A stretch of DNA of 64,000 nt from Limonium bicolor. Lineage: Eukaryota; Streptophyta; Magnoliopsida; Caryophyllales; Plumbaginaceae. The notes under the pieces are model-generated. The model saw only the letters and a list, made by a program, of their open reading frames with translations. It was not told the DNA's origin and ran no database searches. The position numbers and the translations under genes were made by a program. Shown here in pieces: positions 1 through 9,219 of this stretch (its first letter is position 1; every line of letters starts with the position of its first letter). Location: the NCBI GenBank assembly GCA_023374045.1, contig CM041776.1:46568171-46632170 (forward strand), written 5' to 3'.

Positions 1-484
1 TCAGCTTTGACCACCTTTTTTAGATTTGGATTTAATCTTCTATGGGGCTGCCTTACTGCCTTATAATTCTCCTCCATATAAATCCGATGAGTGCAGAAAC
101 CCAGATTGATCCCTTTGATGTCAGTAACTGACCATCCCATGGCACTTTTATGCTTCTTTAGCACCTCCAGAAGTCTAGTCTCCTACGAAATAGACAAAGA
201 TGCAGAGATAATAACAGGCAGGGTGCTACCCTCTGCCAAGAAAACATATTAAGATGGGAAGGGAGAGAGATTTGAGTTCAAGGGTAGGAGGCTTCTCTAT
301 GAAGAAATAGGCCTTTGAAGGGTCTCGATCCAACTTTTCTACAGGTGGAGAGGAGAGCGAAAGTATGACTTCCCTTGATTTAGCTGCTGGACGACCGAGG
401 CCATCTCAAAGCTTTCTTTCATCTCAATGGATTGACTCAATACCTGCTCTAAAATGTCAGAACACTTAAACAAAGATTAGAAGA
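1..484 (-). pseudogene. Athila B pol: linker and start of reverse transcriptase (fragment)
   Basis: The minus strand of the first roughly 165 bases encodes a segment containing IKGI, CTHRIYMEE and RRLNPNL. These are typical of the Athila region between protease and the reverse transcriptase fingers, and element C has the same order. The rest of the RT lies left of base 1. The stretch 170-484 is the variable protease-RT linker, with homology to C that weakens and is interrupted by stops (one ends the protease frame at 485-487). I see no intact frame, so this is a decayed fragment. Confidence 0.7.
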
Positions 485-1093
485 TCAGACTCCTATGGAT
501 GTAGTCATCCTCAAAATACAAAAATTCTCAATTAAATCAGAGAAAACAGCATGAGAAGAAGTATTTTTCTGCATCATCTTATTAATATCAAAGCTTAATT
601 CTTCGTCATGAAATTTCAAGGTAATCTTTCCCTTGTCAACATCTATAACAGTCTTTGCAGTTCTAAGGAAAGGTCTACCAAGAATCAGAGGTACCTCAAC
701 ATCCTCATCCATGTCGAGGATCACGAAATCAGCTGGGAAGAAAAATTTACCCACACTAACAACTACATTTTCTACCATACCTCTTGGTGTGATCGATGAT
801 CTATCAGCTAACTGGAGTCTGAAATGAATGGGAACGAGCTCACCCGCATGAAGCTTTTTGAACATGGTGTATGGCATCAGGTTGATGCTCGCTCCTAGAT
901 CGTAGAGACCGTACCTGCAATCCATGTCTCCAATCGAGCAGGGGATAATGGGCTGACCAGGGTCACCACGCTTTGGAGGCAGCTTCTGTAAGATAGCTCC
1001 TGAACAGGTTTCGGTCAGCTGAATGGTGTCCTTCTCCTTGTATTTCCTCTTGTTCGAAATCAGATCCTTCACAAATTTAGCATAATTTGGCAT
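485..1093 (-). pseudogene. Athila B aspartic protease domain
   Basis: About 202 codons holding a retropepsin-like domain. The frame starts at MPNYAKF, carries the catalytic motif as DLGASINLMP and ends the fold with ILGRPFLRTA. The first Met is not the native start: the frame continues upstream into gag and is cut by a TAG at 1094-1096 where relatives read Gln before MPNYAKF. In life this was the processing enzyme of the gag-pol polyprotein. The active-site triplet is intact, but the nonsense codons on either side show the copy is dead. Confidence 0.85.
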
Positions 1094-1177
1094 CTATTTA
1101 ATCACATCAATAAGAGGAATATTGATAGTCAGCTTTCTAAAGACGTCTAAAAATTTTCCAAATTGTTCATCGAGCTC

Positions 1178-2924
1178 TCACTCTTTGAGACGGTTTGGAA
1201 AAGGAAGTTCTTTTGCAAGTGTCTTTCCTTTTATATTTTTAACAGCAGTTGTATGAGAGGAAGAAGGAATAGGAGCCTGGGTCTCCTCATGTACTACCTC
1301 AGGAGGGGCGGGATGCCCTGATGGTGCACCCGTGGTATTAGAAAGGGGCTCGGTCTCCTCATCAGTATGGTCTCCTGCCATTTTGTCTTTGATTAATTTC
1401 CTTCCACTTCTTAGGGTAACTGCTGCCACTTTGTCAGAATCCTCGTAGTCCTCTTCTGAGACCGACACTGCCTTCAACTGTTCCTTGGGATTGGTTTCTG
1501 CTTGGGAGGGCAATGATCCAGAAGGTCTCTGTTGTAAGAGGAACTGAGTCAGCTGGCTCATCGTTCCCTGTATCTCTACTATGGAATTCTCTAATTTTTG
1601 ATTGATTACAGTTTGCTGTTCCTGAGAAGCCATCAACTTATCCACCATCTCCTTCAAATTGGCATTGTTTGAGCTCAATGATGTTTGCTGAGACTGAGAT
1701 TGCTGTGGCCTGAACTGATTATATTGAGGTCTAGCAAAGCCGAGTGGTCCTCCCTGGTTCGTCCTCTGAGGCTGCATCTGATGTGAGTTCAGCGCGTTTC
1801 GATTTCCATACCTGAGGTTTTGGTGCTGATTTTGTACCCAGGGTTGTCTGTTGTTGAGTTGTCCTACGACATTGGCCTCCTCAGTTTGCTTCATCTCGGC
1901 CACTAGTGGGCAGTCCTCATATTCATGTGCGTCCCCACACTGAGAGCAGCAGGCTTCGTTGGCACTTGTAGAGACCGTCTTGATAGATTGCCTAGGGATT
2001 GGCCCCATGGTAAGCTGTTCGAGCATTTTTGCCATGCTTCCTATCGGTTTTCAACTGTGCTTGCTCGGCGGCTATCTGTTCTATCATCGGGTCCGGAGCT
2101 CGGGAACTGTGACTATTGAGAATACTCTCCCTCCATTTACTCCATTGGCGAAGCTCCTCACAGTAGGACTCCATGGTGCCATGAATTCTTCCCCACTTTT
2201 TGCTAGCAGGTTTCCCTCCAGGGCGGCTCTCACCTCACCTCTGTTTTCATCTTTTAGCCCTTGGAAGAATCCTGGGCCAGTGAGGTGATATTCTGTCCAT
2301 GGTGGGCACTGGCGGAGTAGCTCTTTGAATCGGTCCCACGCTTCACATGTCTCGCTACCCAACTGTCTGAATGCTGTCAGATCGGCAATCATCTGTCTTC
2401 CTGGAGATGGGATGTATTTCTCATAAAATTTATCTGTCATCTGCTCCCAGGTGGTGATGATGCCTGGTGGTAGTCTGTGGAACCACTTTGAAGCTTCTCC
2501 TGACAAGCTGTGCTGGAACAGACTCAGTCTGGCATACTCTTCCAATCCTTGTGATAAACCAAGTGAGTCCAAGTGCACCAGGAATCGATGTACATGATCT
2601 AATGCATCAGCTAGGTCGGTACCTGAAAAGGTTCCTGCAGGGTGGTTTCGAACAGCATTAGATTGATGAGAAAGTTTTACCTTTTGCCAATCTGCCACTA
2701 GCTCTGCAGTTAGATCTGGTAGGACCACCTCTTCTCGGTGTGGCTGGTGGCCTGTTTATCCTTCCCATCGTGTACTGGGCGATTGGACCTCCTCCAAGCT
2801 GGTCATGATTTGCTGCCATGTTGAAATCAAGCTGCCTTCTCGCTCTCAGAGCTTGGAGGTAAACTCTCTCGATTTCGGGGTCAAAGTCTGTATCCGGGGG
2901 ACCAGTTGAACGCGTTCTGCGCAT
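1178..2924 (-). pseudogene. Athila B gag (broken)
   Basis: Gag begins at 2924 with MRRTRS followed by an acidic PEIERVY segment, the same N-terminus as element D. The capsid-like part lies near 2700-2290 and includes GEASKWFHRLP and TWEQMTDKF. A zinc-knuckle-like CSQCGDAHEYEDC lies near 1945 and is followed by a Gln-rich region. Frame changes: a shift between about 2660 and 2728, then in-frame stops at 2084-2086 and at 1178-1180 (TGA before the ELDEQFGKF segment). The stops at 2084 and 1178 keep one reading frame, so the damage is mostly point mutation. Confidence 0.85.
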
Positions 2925-3220
2925 CCACTAAGTGCTTATAATCAGCCAGAGAGAAAGGAACAAAATGCGTGGAACTTAGAACTAAAGTAAACAAGGAAAT
3001 AAAATTGAAATAACTAAGACAATGACCTTATAGTACTTGAAAATTAAATGCCAGAAAAATTATAGCTGATTTTAAATGATAGTAATGAAGAACAATTGTA
3101 TAAAATGGCACACAAAATAAATTAAACTTAAAACAAAATAAATTACAAAACGAATAATCATAAACAGGGTGTTGCAATAAAGTAACGAATTAACCAAGGC
3201 TAGGGACTAGACAAAGTCAA
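2925..3220 (-). other. Athila B 5' leader (noncoding)
   Basis: A-rich on the plus strand (T-rich in element sense), between the primer site and the gag start. I see no ORF or strong structure apart from the GGGACT/AGTCCC inverted repeat next to the primer site (about 3202-3226), which A and C also have. Confidence 0.6.
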
Positions 3221-3239
3221 GTCCCCGACAATGGCGCCA
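3221..3239 (-). promoter_or_regulatory. Primer-binding site of B (tRNA-Asp)
   Basis: The minus strand reads TGGCGCCATTGTCGGGGAC, three bases inside the LTR boundary. It is complementary to the 3' end of plant tRNA-Asp (…CCCCGGCAACGGCGCCA) with two differences. This is the usual Athila primer and sets the LTR end at 3243. Confidence 0.85.
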
Positions 3240-3242
3240 TTT

Positions 3243-4629
3243 TGCAAACGATTTATTTTATGTATTAAATGCTAAGAAATAATCCTAGAAATCAACAATC
3301 AATAGACCGTCGGGTTGCAAAAATCCCGGTTGCAGTAGTATAGTAATTATGAAGCAACCAGGTGTCAATCCACGGGACTTGAGGTAAATAAGCCTAGCCT
3401 AAGACAGTGGGTAATTCAAAAGGGGTTTGTTTTGGTTTTGGGGTTTTAAATCGATAACAAGAAAGTAAATAGTAGATAAATTAAAGTGATAGATTTGGGA
3501 GTGTGAACGGTACTCTAGGTTCAGGGAGTTGTTTCACTAATTAGGTTCTGCATATTCTACTACTTAAACGGAGACTTGGATCGGCTTGTAATTCTCAATT
3601 ATCTATTCTGTATTAAGTCCTAATTCTAGATAGCTCATCTAGACAGGACACGTAGTTCTAGTCTAGACTTAACAAGTATATCTAGATGGTTTTATTGCAC
3701 AGAATTACTAGTCTGGTTTGGTCCGGACTAAAGCTCCTAGTGGCTAATGTAATCTATCCGATTGCAATTATCACAGGTAACAGGTTAATAGGACCATCAA
3801 TGCTAATCACCTTATCTGATCATAACATGATTCGAGGGCTTATAATAAATTCATGACGTTTATTAAAAGCACTTAAAAAGCGTTAACCTGAACAATCAAA
3901 ATAGTCTCAATAAAGTAGTAAAATAATGAAGAGTTTAACTAATTGCAACATCCCTTCCCCTAGAGTATATCCTCTTAGCTATACATAGCAATTATAATCA
4001 TAAATGAGAGAGAGTTGAGAGAAATCATCTGTTACGAAGATCTTCGTGCTCGCTCCACCCTTTGTCCTTGCGCTATGCCAGCTGAGAGGTTGGATTAGGT
4101 GACAATGGAGTGAATCTGGTGAAACGGGGTGAAAGTGGAATTTTTTGGGTGAGTTTGTGAGACGTCCGGATGGGGAGGGCCGGACACAAATCCGGACATC
4201 AATCCGGACGTGATATTTTGTGTGGCGAGTGTGCGGAAGCTTATATGTGATTTTTGTGTGAAAGAATTGGGATAAAAACGTGAGTGTTATGGAGTGTGTT
4301 TGTGTTTGAGTGTGGGTATGGAGATGGAGTACGGAGGAATTAATATGAGGATGAGTAGATGAATGGAATGAGAGGAGGAGGATGAAGAGAGGTGTGGACG
4401 AATGTCTGGTGCGAATTGGAATGAAGGCTAGGGAAGGGTTAAAATAGGCTTAGGATTAAACATAGCTTAGTGGTGAGTTGGGTAGGCGTTTGATTGAGCA
4501 TGGGAACTAGCTTATTTTAGACAGAGTATGGGTTTAATCGGCTGATAATTGCGCCGAAAGCAACAATTATCAGCGCGCACGATTTTTATTTTTAATCTCT
4601 GTGTGACGTCCGCGTTTGAGTCCGTATAC
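3243..4629 (-). repeat. Athila B 5' LTR, U5-side segment
   Basis: First part of the B LTR on the plus strand, starting TGCAAACG right after the primer site and running to the insertion point of solo LTR G. It carries a tRNA-Asp-like hairpin (3328-3359) and, near 4160-4210, several GTCCGG/CCGGAC repeats. With 6370-6871 it makes an LTR of about 1.89 kb. Confidence 0.8.
4625..4629. repeat. Target-site duplication of solo LTR G (left copy)
   Basis: TATAC, repeated exactly at 6365-6369. Confidence 0.9.
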
Positions 4630-6364
4630 TGCAGAGTGGATTTATCGTGAGTTATTAGCACTGGTGAAATTGATAAAAGAGAGAAATTAATACTCAAAAT
4701 ATCCGTCGGGCTGCAAATTAAAACCCGGTCGCAGTAGTATAGAAGACAGAAGCGGCCGGGGTCAAACCGTGGGACTTATAGCGAGATAAAATAGTTCCTG
4801 AGCTTGTCACAAAAGGGGGGAAGTTAATTGACTTGTTTTAGAGAAAATATTAAGCAGATTAGAAAACTGAGTGCAGATGAATTAAATGGAACTCCGGGTT
4901 CAGGTTAATATGATTTAATTAATTGTGCTATCTCTACCGGTTTAAAAATAGTTTGGCAAGATTCCTGTAATTTTCTTAAGGTCTGATGAAAACTCTTAAG
5001 AACTCGTTTACCTGTAATGCAAGGTCCGATGAAAACTCGAGCAAAAGCCTGTAAACGGCAGAGGAGTATGAGGCTTTATTCTTGCAACATGTATTAACTT
5101 AAATGATGAAAATAAGTTCTTACAGTTTTACGGCTTAATTAACCCGTCTGTTTCTAACCGATGAAATTAAAAACAGACTTAGTAAGGCTTTTTAATAAAC
5201 CGATGAAATTTATTAAAAAGGGAGAGAAACAAAACTTTAATCGTAACAAACTGAATTTATTTTAACCGGTAGAAATATATTACACAGCTAACAAACCATA
5301 ATTTAAACCCTTGCCCGGAGCAAATCCTCCTTAGCCTGACAAATTAACTGGTAATAAGTCAGACAGAGGTTGGACATAATAATAGCACGGAGACGTGATT
5401 AGTGAATGGAGAAATGAGGAGAAAGAAGAGTGGTACATGTACGTAGGTTATTTGTATGTGGAATGGGTGAATTAGAGAATTAGAGAACTGGGGAATGAAT
5501 GGAGTGTAATGGTGTACGGGAGTGTATTACTGGAAGAGAATGAGATGAGGTGAGTGTGAGTGATTTTCTGGTTTTCTCCGTGCACTCGTACAAGGTTGTA
5601 GGGAATGGTTATTTATAAAAGAAATGAAGAGGTAGTCTTCCGTAGATATTTGCAGTTGATTGCCTACTTGAGTGCTTCATTGATTGAAGCATTGATTGCT
5701 TCATTTATTGCAGGGGACAGGAGCTGGAGACGCGTGAGCGAAATAAGGTAGGCGACGGCGGGAGTAGATAGATAAGGCGAGTTGCAGACGGCGCGAAGAA
5801 GAAAACTGTTTCGGGCGTGTTTTTAGTCTTGACCGCGTGTGTCCGCCTCTCATTTTCATGCGGTTGCATGAGTTGCATGTCACGTCCGCTTCGCTACTCC
5901 TAGGCGTCCGCCCATGAAGTATGCGGACATCTCTGTGTCGACCTCTGGCCGTCCGCCCTCGCTTCCGCCCATTTCCCAGGCGGACACTCCTTTGTCTTCC
6001 GCCCTTAACGTCCGCCTCATGTTCCGCCTCATAATCAGGCGGTTGTGTGTGTCTTGTGTCCGCTTTAATATAGGCGGTTGCCTTAGGCGTACCAAGTGGT
6101 CGTGACCTATTTCCCTTCAAACTTTGACCGGCTCTAGATTCTTCGTTTGGACTCCGTTTTCTGAGCCGTTTGCGTCAATGCGTTTGTCTCTTCGTCTTCT
6201 TCACTCCCGGCTTGGTTTTCCTCATGTTAAACCAATAATTTTTTGAGATAAACAATAAAACATAAACTAGAGGAAAACTAACCGAAGTGGAGAAATGAGC
6301 AAGAAAAGTGCTAATATTATACATGAAATACACCTATAAAACATGCTCATTTGGACACTTATCA
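4630..6364 (-). mobile_element. Solo LTR G (A/C family Athila)
   Basis: A 1,735-bp LTR beginning TGCAGAGTGG and ending GGACACTTATCA on the plus strand. It is colinear with the LTRs of element C and, in reverse complement, of A. There is no internal region or primer site on either side. Perfect 5-bp target duplications TATAC flank it at 4625-4629 and 6365-6369. Removing it rejoins B's LTR across GTCCGTATACGGAC, a perfect 14-bp palindrome. It contains the tRNA-Asp-like hairpin (4724-4760), a TATA-like stretch near 5611-5621 and a GTCCGC-rich array (about 5820-6080). Short ORFs in the array are repeat artefacts. Confidence 0.9.
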
Positions 6365-6369
6365 TATAC

Positions 6370-6871
6370 GGACAGGGGTGTCCTGACGAGATTTACATGA
6401 GTCTGTGCTTCTGTCTGTGTGCGGACATGGCTGTCCTAGCGAGATTAACTTCTGTCCGCGTTTGAGTCCGTATTGCGGACGTTACTGTCCTGGCAAGATC
6501 TGTGAGTCCTCCGCATGGCCGTCCGTGTTTGTGGACAAGGGACAGAAGGGACTGTCCGCGTTTCAGTCCGCTTCCCGGACGCGTTTGAAGTTGCAAGCAT
6601 CCGTGAATTAGTCCGTTATGCGGACGTGAGTGTAGAAAGGTAGATTTTGCTCTGGAGATGTCCGCTTTTCTGTCTGTGGCTTCCCATCCGGACTCATATC
6701 TGGACATGTGTAAATGTTTCTCTTTTTGTTCCGAAAGCTCTTAATTCCTTCCTAATCACGTCCTACGCCAAAATAACATGAAAAAGAAGGTAAATGCATA
6801 AATCTAAGTAAAAGAATATGGAAAACAAGGGTTCAAAGCACTTAAAAGATATATCAATAATCAGTGCATCA
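6370..6871 (-). repeat. Athila B 5' LTR, U3-side segment
   Basis: Remainder of B's LTR after solo LTR G. In element sense it starts TGATGCACTGATTATTGA at 6871. The stretch 6370-6710 is a dense array of GGAC/GTCC motifs; the last 150 bases are AT-rich. The small ORFs here are by-products of the array. Confidence 0.8.
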
Positions 6872-7088
6872 TGTATGCATATGGTGTTTTGTATTTAGTA
6901 AGCAATGTTTAGTCGCTCGGTATATTTAGTCATCAGACCGTCACTGTAAGTAGTATAAGCCTAGCTAGCCGTATGGGCGGTTAGCGGCGTTGTATCACCC
7001 ACCGTAGTAGTAGTATTTCCGCTGCGAATATTTAGGATTATTGGGATGATTGGACAGTAAGTATAGGATTAGCGGTAGGGGTGTTACA
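6872..7088 (+). repeat. K1 5' LTR, 3' terminal part
   Basis: Colinear with the last 217 or so bases of the K1 3' LTR (about 27868-28084) with few differences, ending GGGGTGTTACA. The upstream 3.6 kb is missing here because element B is inserted at 6871/6872. Confidence 0.9.
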
Positions 7089-7094
7089 AAAAGG

Positions 7095-7105
7095 GGTATC
7101 AGAGC
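7095..7105 (+). promoter_or_regulatory. K1 primer-binding site (tRNA-iMet) within a hairpin
   Basis: GGTATCAGAGC, complementary to the initiator tRNA-Met 3' end, begins 7 bases after the LTR. Its second half is one arm of a perfect inverted repeat: ATCAGAGCG (7098-7106), loop TAGTTA, CGCTCTGAT (7113-7121). Element E has the same arrangement with a different loop. Confidence 0.85.
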
Positions 7106-7324
7106 GTAGTTACGCTCTGATGACCTAGATTACCGAGCATAAGGATTACCGAGTTAGGATTTCAACCGTATTAAGACGGATACTTAGAAACCTAACTAGG
7201 ATTTATCGTCGTTAACAACGGATACCCTTGACGTTCTTATGAACGATACCTTTGCTTAAATTTATGACCAATGGTGTCACAATATCATATGTTACAAAGC
7301 CTAATGCAGCTGTTAAATATTCAG
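7106..7324 (+). other. K1 5' leader
   Basis: Untranslated leader between primer site and gag. It contains repeated GATTACCGAG-type phrases also present in E's leader. A TATTCAG immediately before the gag ATG at 7325 could be a splice acceptor. Confidence 0.55.
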
Positions 7325-7989
7325 ATGTCAGGACGAGGTCCAGGTCGCCCTAGAGGAGGGGCCAATGACGGACCGGGTGCGCAGACGATAGCTGAGATCG
7401 TCGCCGCCATGGTAGCGCAGATGCTACCCCAAGTAATCACTGCAATGCAACAAAACCAGCAGAATCAACAAACTCAAGCGGGACCAATCCCTCCCCCTCC
7501 ACCCAGAGAAGCAAACTGGGTAAAAGCTGTAGCGGAACTCCGACCTCCCTGCTTTAGAGGCAAGAGTGATCCGGCTAAGCTAGAAGCCTACATCTCCGAG
7601 ATGGAGACGGCGTTTGAAACCCTCGAAGCTCCTGCTAGAGTTCGAGTTAGAGTAGCGGCTTACTATCTTAAGGATGCAGCCATGGATTGGGGAAGCTAAT
7701 CAAGAATGAGCATGTTGATGACCCTAGCTTCGACTGGGAATCCTTTGCCTCTCTCCTCTGATCCAAATACTACCCGGAACATGTCAAAACCAAGAAAAGA
7801 CTTGAGCTGGATGCCTTGAAAATGACAGAGAAGATGTCTGTCGATGAGTACTACCGCACCTTCACCTCCCTCCTTCGTCTATTACCCGACCTTGGGTACA
7901 CCGGCCAGGTGTTGGTCGGTCGCTTCTATGGCGGTCTGAGCCATCGCCTTCGGTACGGCATGGGCTACACTAGATTTACCTCCCTCCAG
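7325..7989 (+). pseudogene. K1 gag, exon 1 (MSGRG… and capsid region)
   Basis: Chosen start is the ATG at 7325 (MSGRGPGRPRGG), a basic start typical of Tekay-like gag; an upstream in-frame ATG at 7271 lacks such features. A Gln-rich stretch, then a capsid-like region (PPCFRGKSDPAKLEAY, YYLKDAAMDW) follow. A small indel near 7690 shifts the frame and a TGA occurs near 7759. The frame resumes from 7816 (KMTEKMSVDEYYRTF … LRYGMGYTRF) and reaches CTCCAG at 7989, where a GT follows. The protein would have packaged element RNA. It is not translatable as it stands. Confidence 0.8.
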
Positions 7990-8085
7990 GTAAATATCGG
8001 TTACACCCTTAGTACCATTGTATATCCTTAAATATTACCTTTATCTCTTTTAACTAAGAATCCCGGCTAATACCTGAAACTTCAG
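7990..8085 (+). other. Candidate intron 1 in K1 gag (96 nt, phase 0)
   Basis: Begins GTAAAT after CAG and ends ACTTCAG before GAG. It is AT-rich with an in-frame stop. Removing it joins ...TSLQ to ECYHAASRVEI, which is continuous Tekay-type gag. Inferred from frame and splice signals; not proven. Confidence 0.65.
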
Positions 8086-8365
8086 GAGTGCTATCACGCG
8101 GCCTCTCGCGTTGAGATCACTTGCCAAATGAGGGATGAAGAAACCGCGCTCAAGCGCAAGGCCAACAACAAGAACACTAGTGCCGAGGAGTAGAACCAGG
8201 GAAAGAGCTGGGAAAAGAAGAAGGGGAACTTCTTTCAGCAATCCCAAAAGAACTTCCCAAGTGAGAGCAGTGCCCATACTGAGAAGGGCAAACCAGTTGA
8301 GCTTCTTCAACTTGGTTCTTCTGCGCCGGTGGCTGCGAAGCCGCTGAGATCACACCCACCTAAGG
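8086..8365 (+). pseudogene. K1 gag, exon 2
   Basis: Reads ECYHAASRVEITCQMRDEE then a Lys/Asn/Gln-rich linker (KKKGNFFQQSQKNF), as expected between capsid and zinc knuckle. One TAG at 8191-8193 sits where a Gln codon is likely. Both ends are set by candidate introns. Confidence 0.65.
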
Positions 8366-8448
8366 GTAAACTTCTAATCTAAATTTGTATTTGCATAAGT
8401 ATCACACTTAGTATTTCCGCACAAATGTGCTAACACTCTAAGCCTTAG
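8366..8448 (+). other. Candidate intron 2 in K1 gag (83 nt, phase 1)
   Basis: GTAAAC donor after AAGG and a CCTTAG acceptor before GTTCTGG. Removal joins the exons in frame (Lys-Gly-Ser-Gly) directly upstream of the zinc knuckle. The intron is AT-rich. Confidence 0.65.
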
Positions 8449-8793
8449 GTTCTGGCTCCGGTTTCACCAAGAACTACTCAGACGGCCGCACCTACGTGTG
8501 CAGGAAGTGCAACCAAGACCATCCCGGCAAGGATTGCTATGGGAGAGAAATCAAGTGCTATAACTGTCAGAAGCCGGGACATAGAGCTAACATGTGCCCA
8601 GAAAATGCCAAGCCCAAAGGGAACTTCCAGAGCTACAAGCAGAGGGAAGGCAAGGAGGTTGTATTTGGTGATGCACCAGCCCAGCAGGCGCCGCAGGGAC
8701 AGGGATCCCGAGGTCCTCAGAGGGGCGCACCCCAGAGGCAGCCTATCTTACACGTCATTGACCGTGACGGGTCCGGTTCTAAGTCCGGCCTAG
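8449..8793 (+). pseudogene. K1 gag, exon 3: nucleocapsid with zinc knuckles
   Basis: Encodes a nucleocapsid segment with a Cys/His cluster CRKCNQDHPGKDC (8499 on) followed by a canonical CCHC knuckle CYNCQKPGHRANMC near 8560-8600, then a Gln/Gly/Arg-rich tail. This RNA-binding part of gag is undamaged over the exon. A GT donor (GTAATC) follows at 8794. Unspliced, the frame would stop at 8811-8813 after a few residues that look intronic. Confidence 0.85.
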
Positions 8794-8928
8794 GTAATCA
8801 ATCTAAACCTTGAATCCTGTGAAGCATGTCTAAGTATTGGAGTAATTGTTTGAGTGAATGCGTGAGTAAATAAATTGAAGTATGTATTGAGCATGAAATG
8901 AAGTAGTTGAAACTAGTACTCACCGTAG

Positions 8929-9219
8929 ATGAAATTTACAACCATATGTAGTTTTAGTATCTGCTATCCGATACTGGTAAACCCGAATCAAGAAGAGACC
9001 GACATCACCAATCACTACTACACCAATGAACAGTGTCAGGTCATCCGACCAGGTATGATTTTATTAAAGGGATACCTGACACCCGAAGCACAAATCTCAA
9101 TCATTCGACGATGCAACGAGCTAGGAACGGGTCCAGGAGGATTTTATACACCCGAATTCCCCGGTGGAGCGAAGATGATGTGCTTGGGAAAGGATTGGAA
9201 TCCTTATACCAAGACATAC
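8929..9219 (+). pseudogene. AlkB-like dioxygenase ORF of K1, N-terminal part
   Basis: First 97 codons of a roughly 248-codon ORF, cut by insertion of element C after Tyr at 9217-9219. It contains RPGMILLKGYLTPEAQ, then GPGGFYTPEF and KMMCLGKDWNPYTK. These match the N-terminal lobe of plant ALKBH1-type AlkB homologues (start of fold, nucleotide-recognition lid). The C-terminal part at 19839-20294 is exactly in frame once C and one CATAC copy are removed. The first 30 or so residues have no recognisable counterpart, so the native start could be a splice junction rather than the ATG at 8929. AlkB enzymes remove methyl groups from nucleic acids using Fe(II) and 2-oxoglutarate. Confidence 0.8.
9215..9219. 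repeat. Target-site duplication of element C (left copy)
   Basis: CATAC, repeated exactly at 19834-19838. Confidence 0.95.

Larger units (their letters stand above)
1..6871 (-). mobile_element. Athila-type Ty3/gypsy element B, right part only
   Basis: Minus-strand LTR retrotransposon whose 5' end is at 6871. Read leftward it has a 5' LTR (split by solo LTR G), a tRNA-Asp primer site, a leader, gag, protease and the start of reverse transcriptase, then leaves the window at base 1. It sits inside the 5' LTR of chromovirus K1: the sequence from 6872 on is colinear with K1's 3' LTR from about 27868. The flanking TGTAT at 6872-6876 is the expected right copy of its target-site duplication; the left copy should lie outside the window. 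Its gag begins MRRTRS like that of element D, but its LTR differs from those of A/C/G and D, so it is a separate family. Confidence 0.85.

Noticed and set aside
5701..6120. 139-codon Arg-rich ORF
   Set aside because: Translation of the GTCCGC array in solo LTR G; no counterpart outside repeats.
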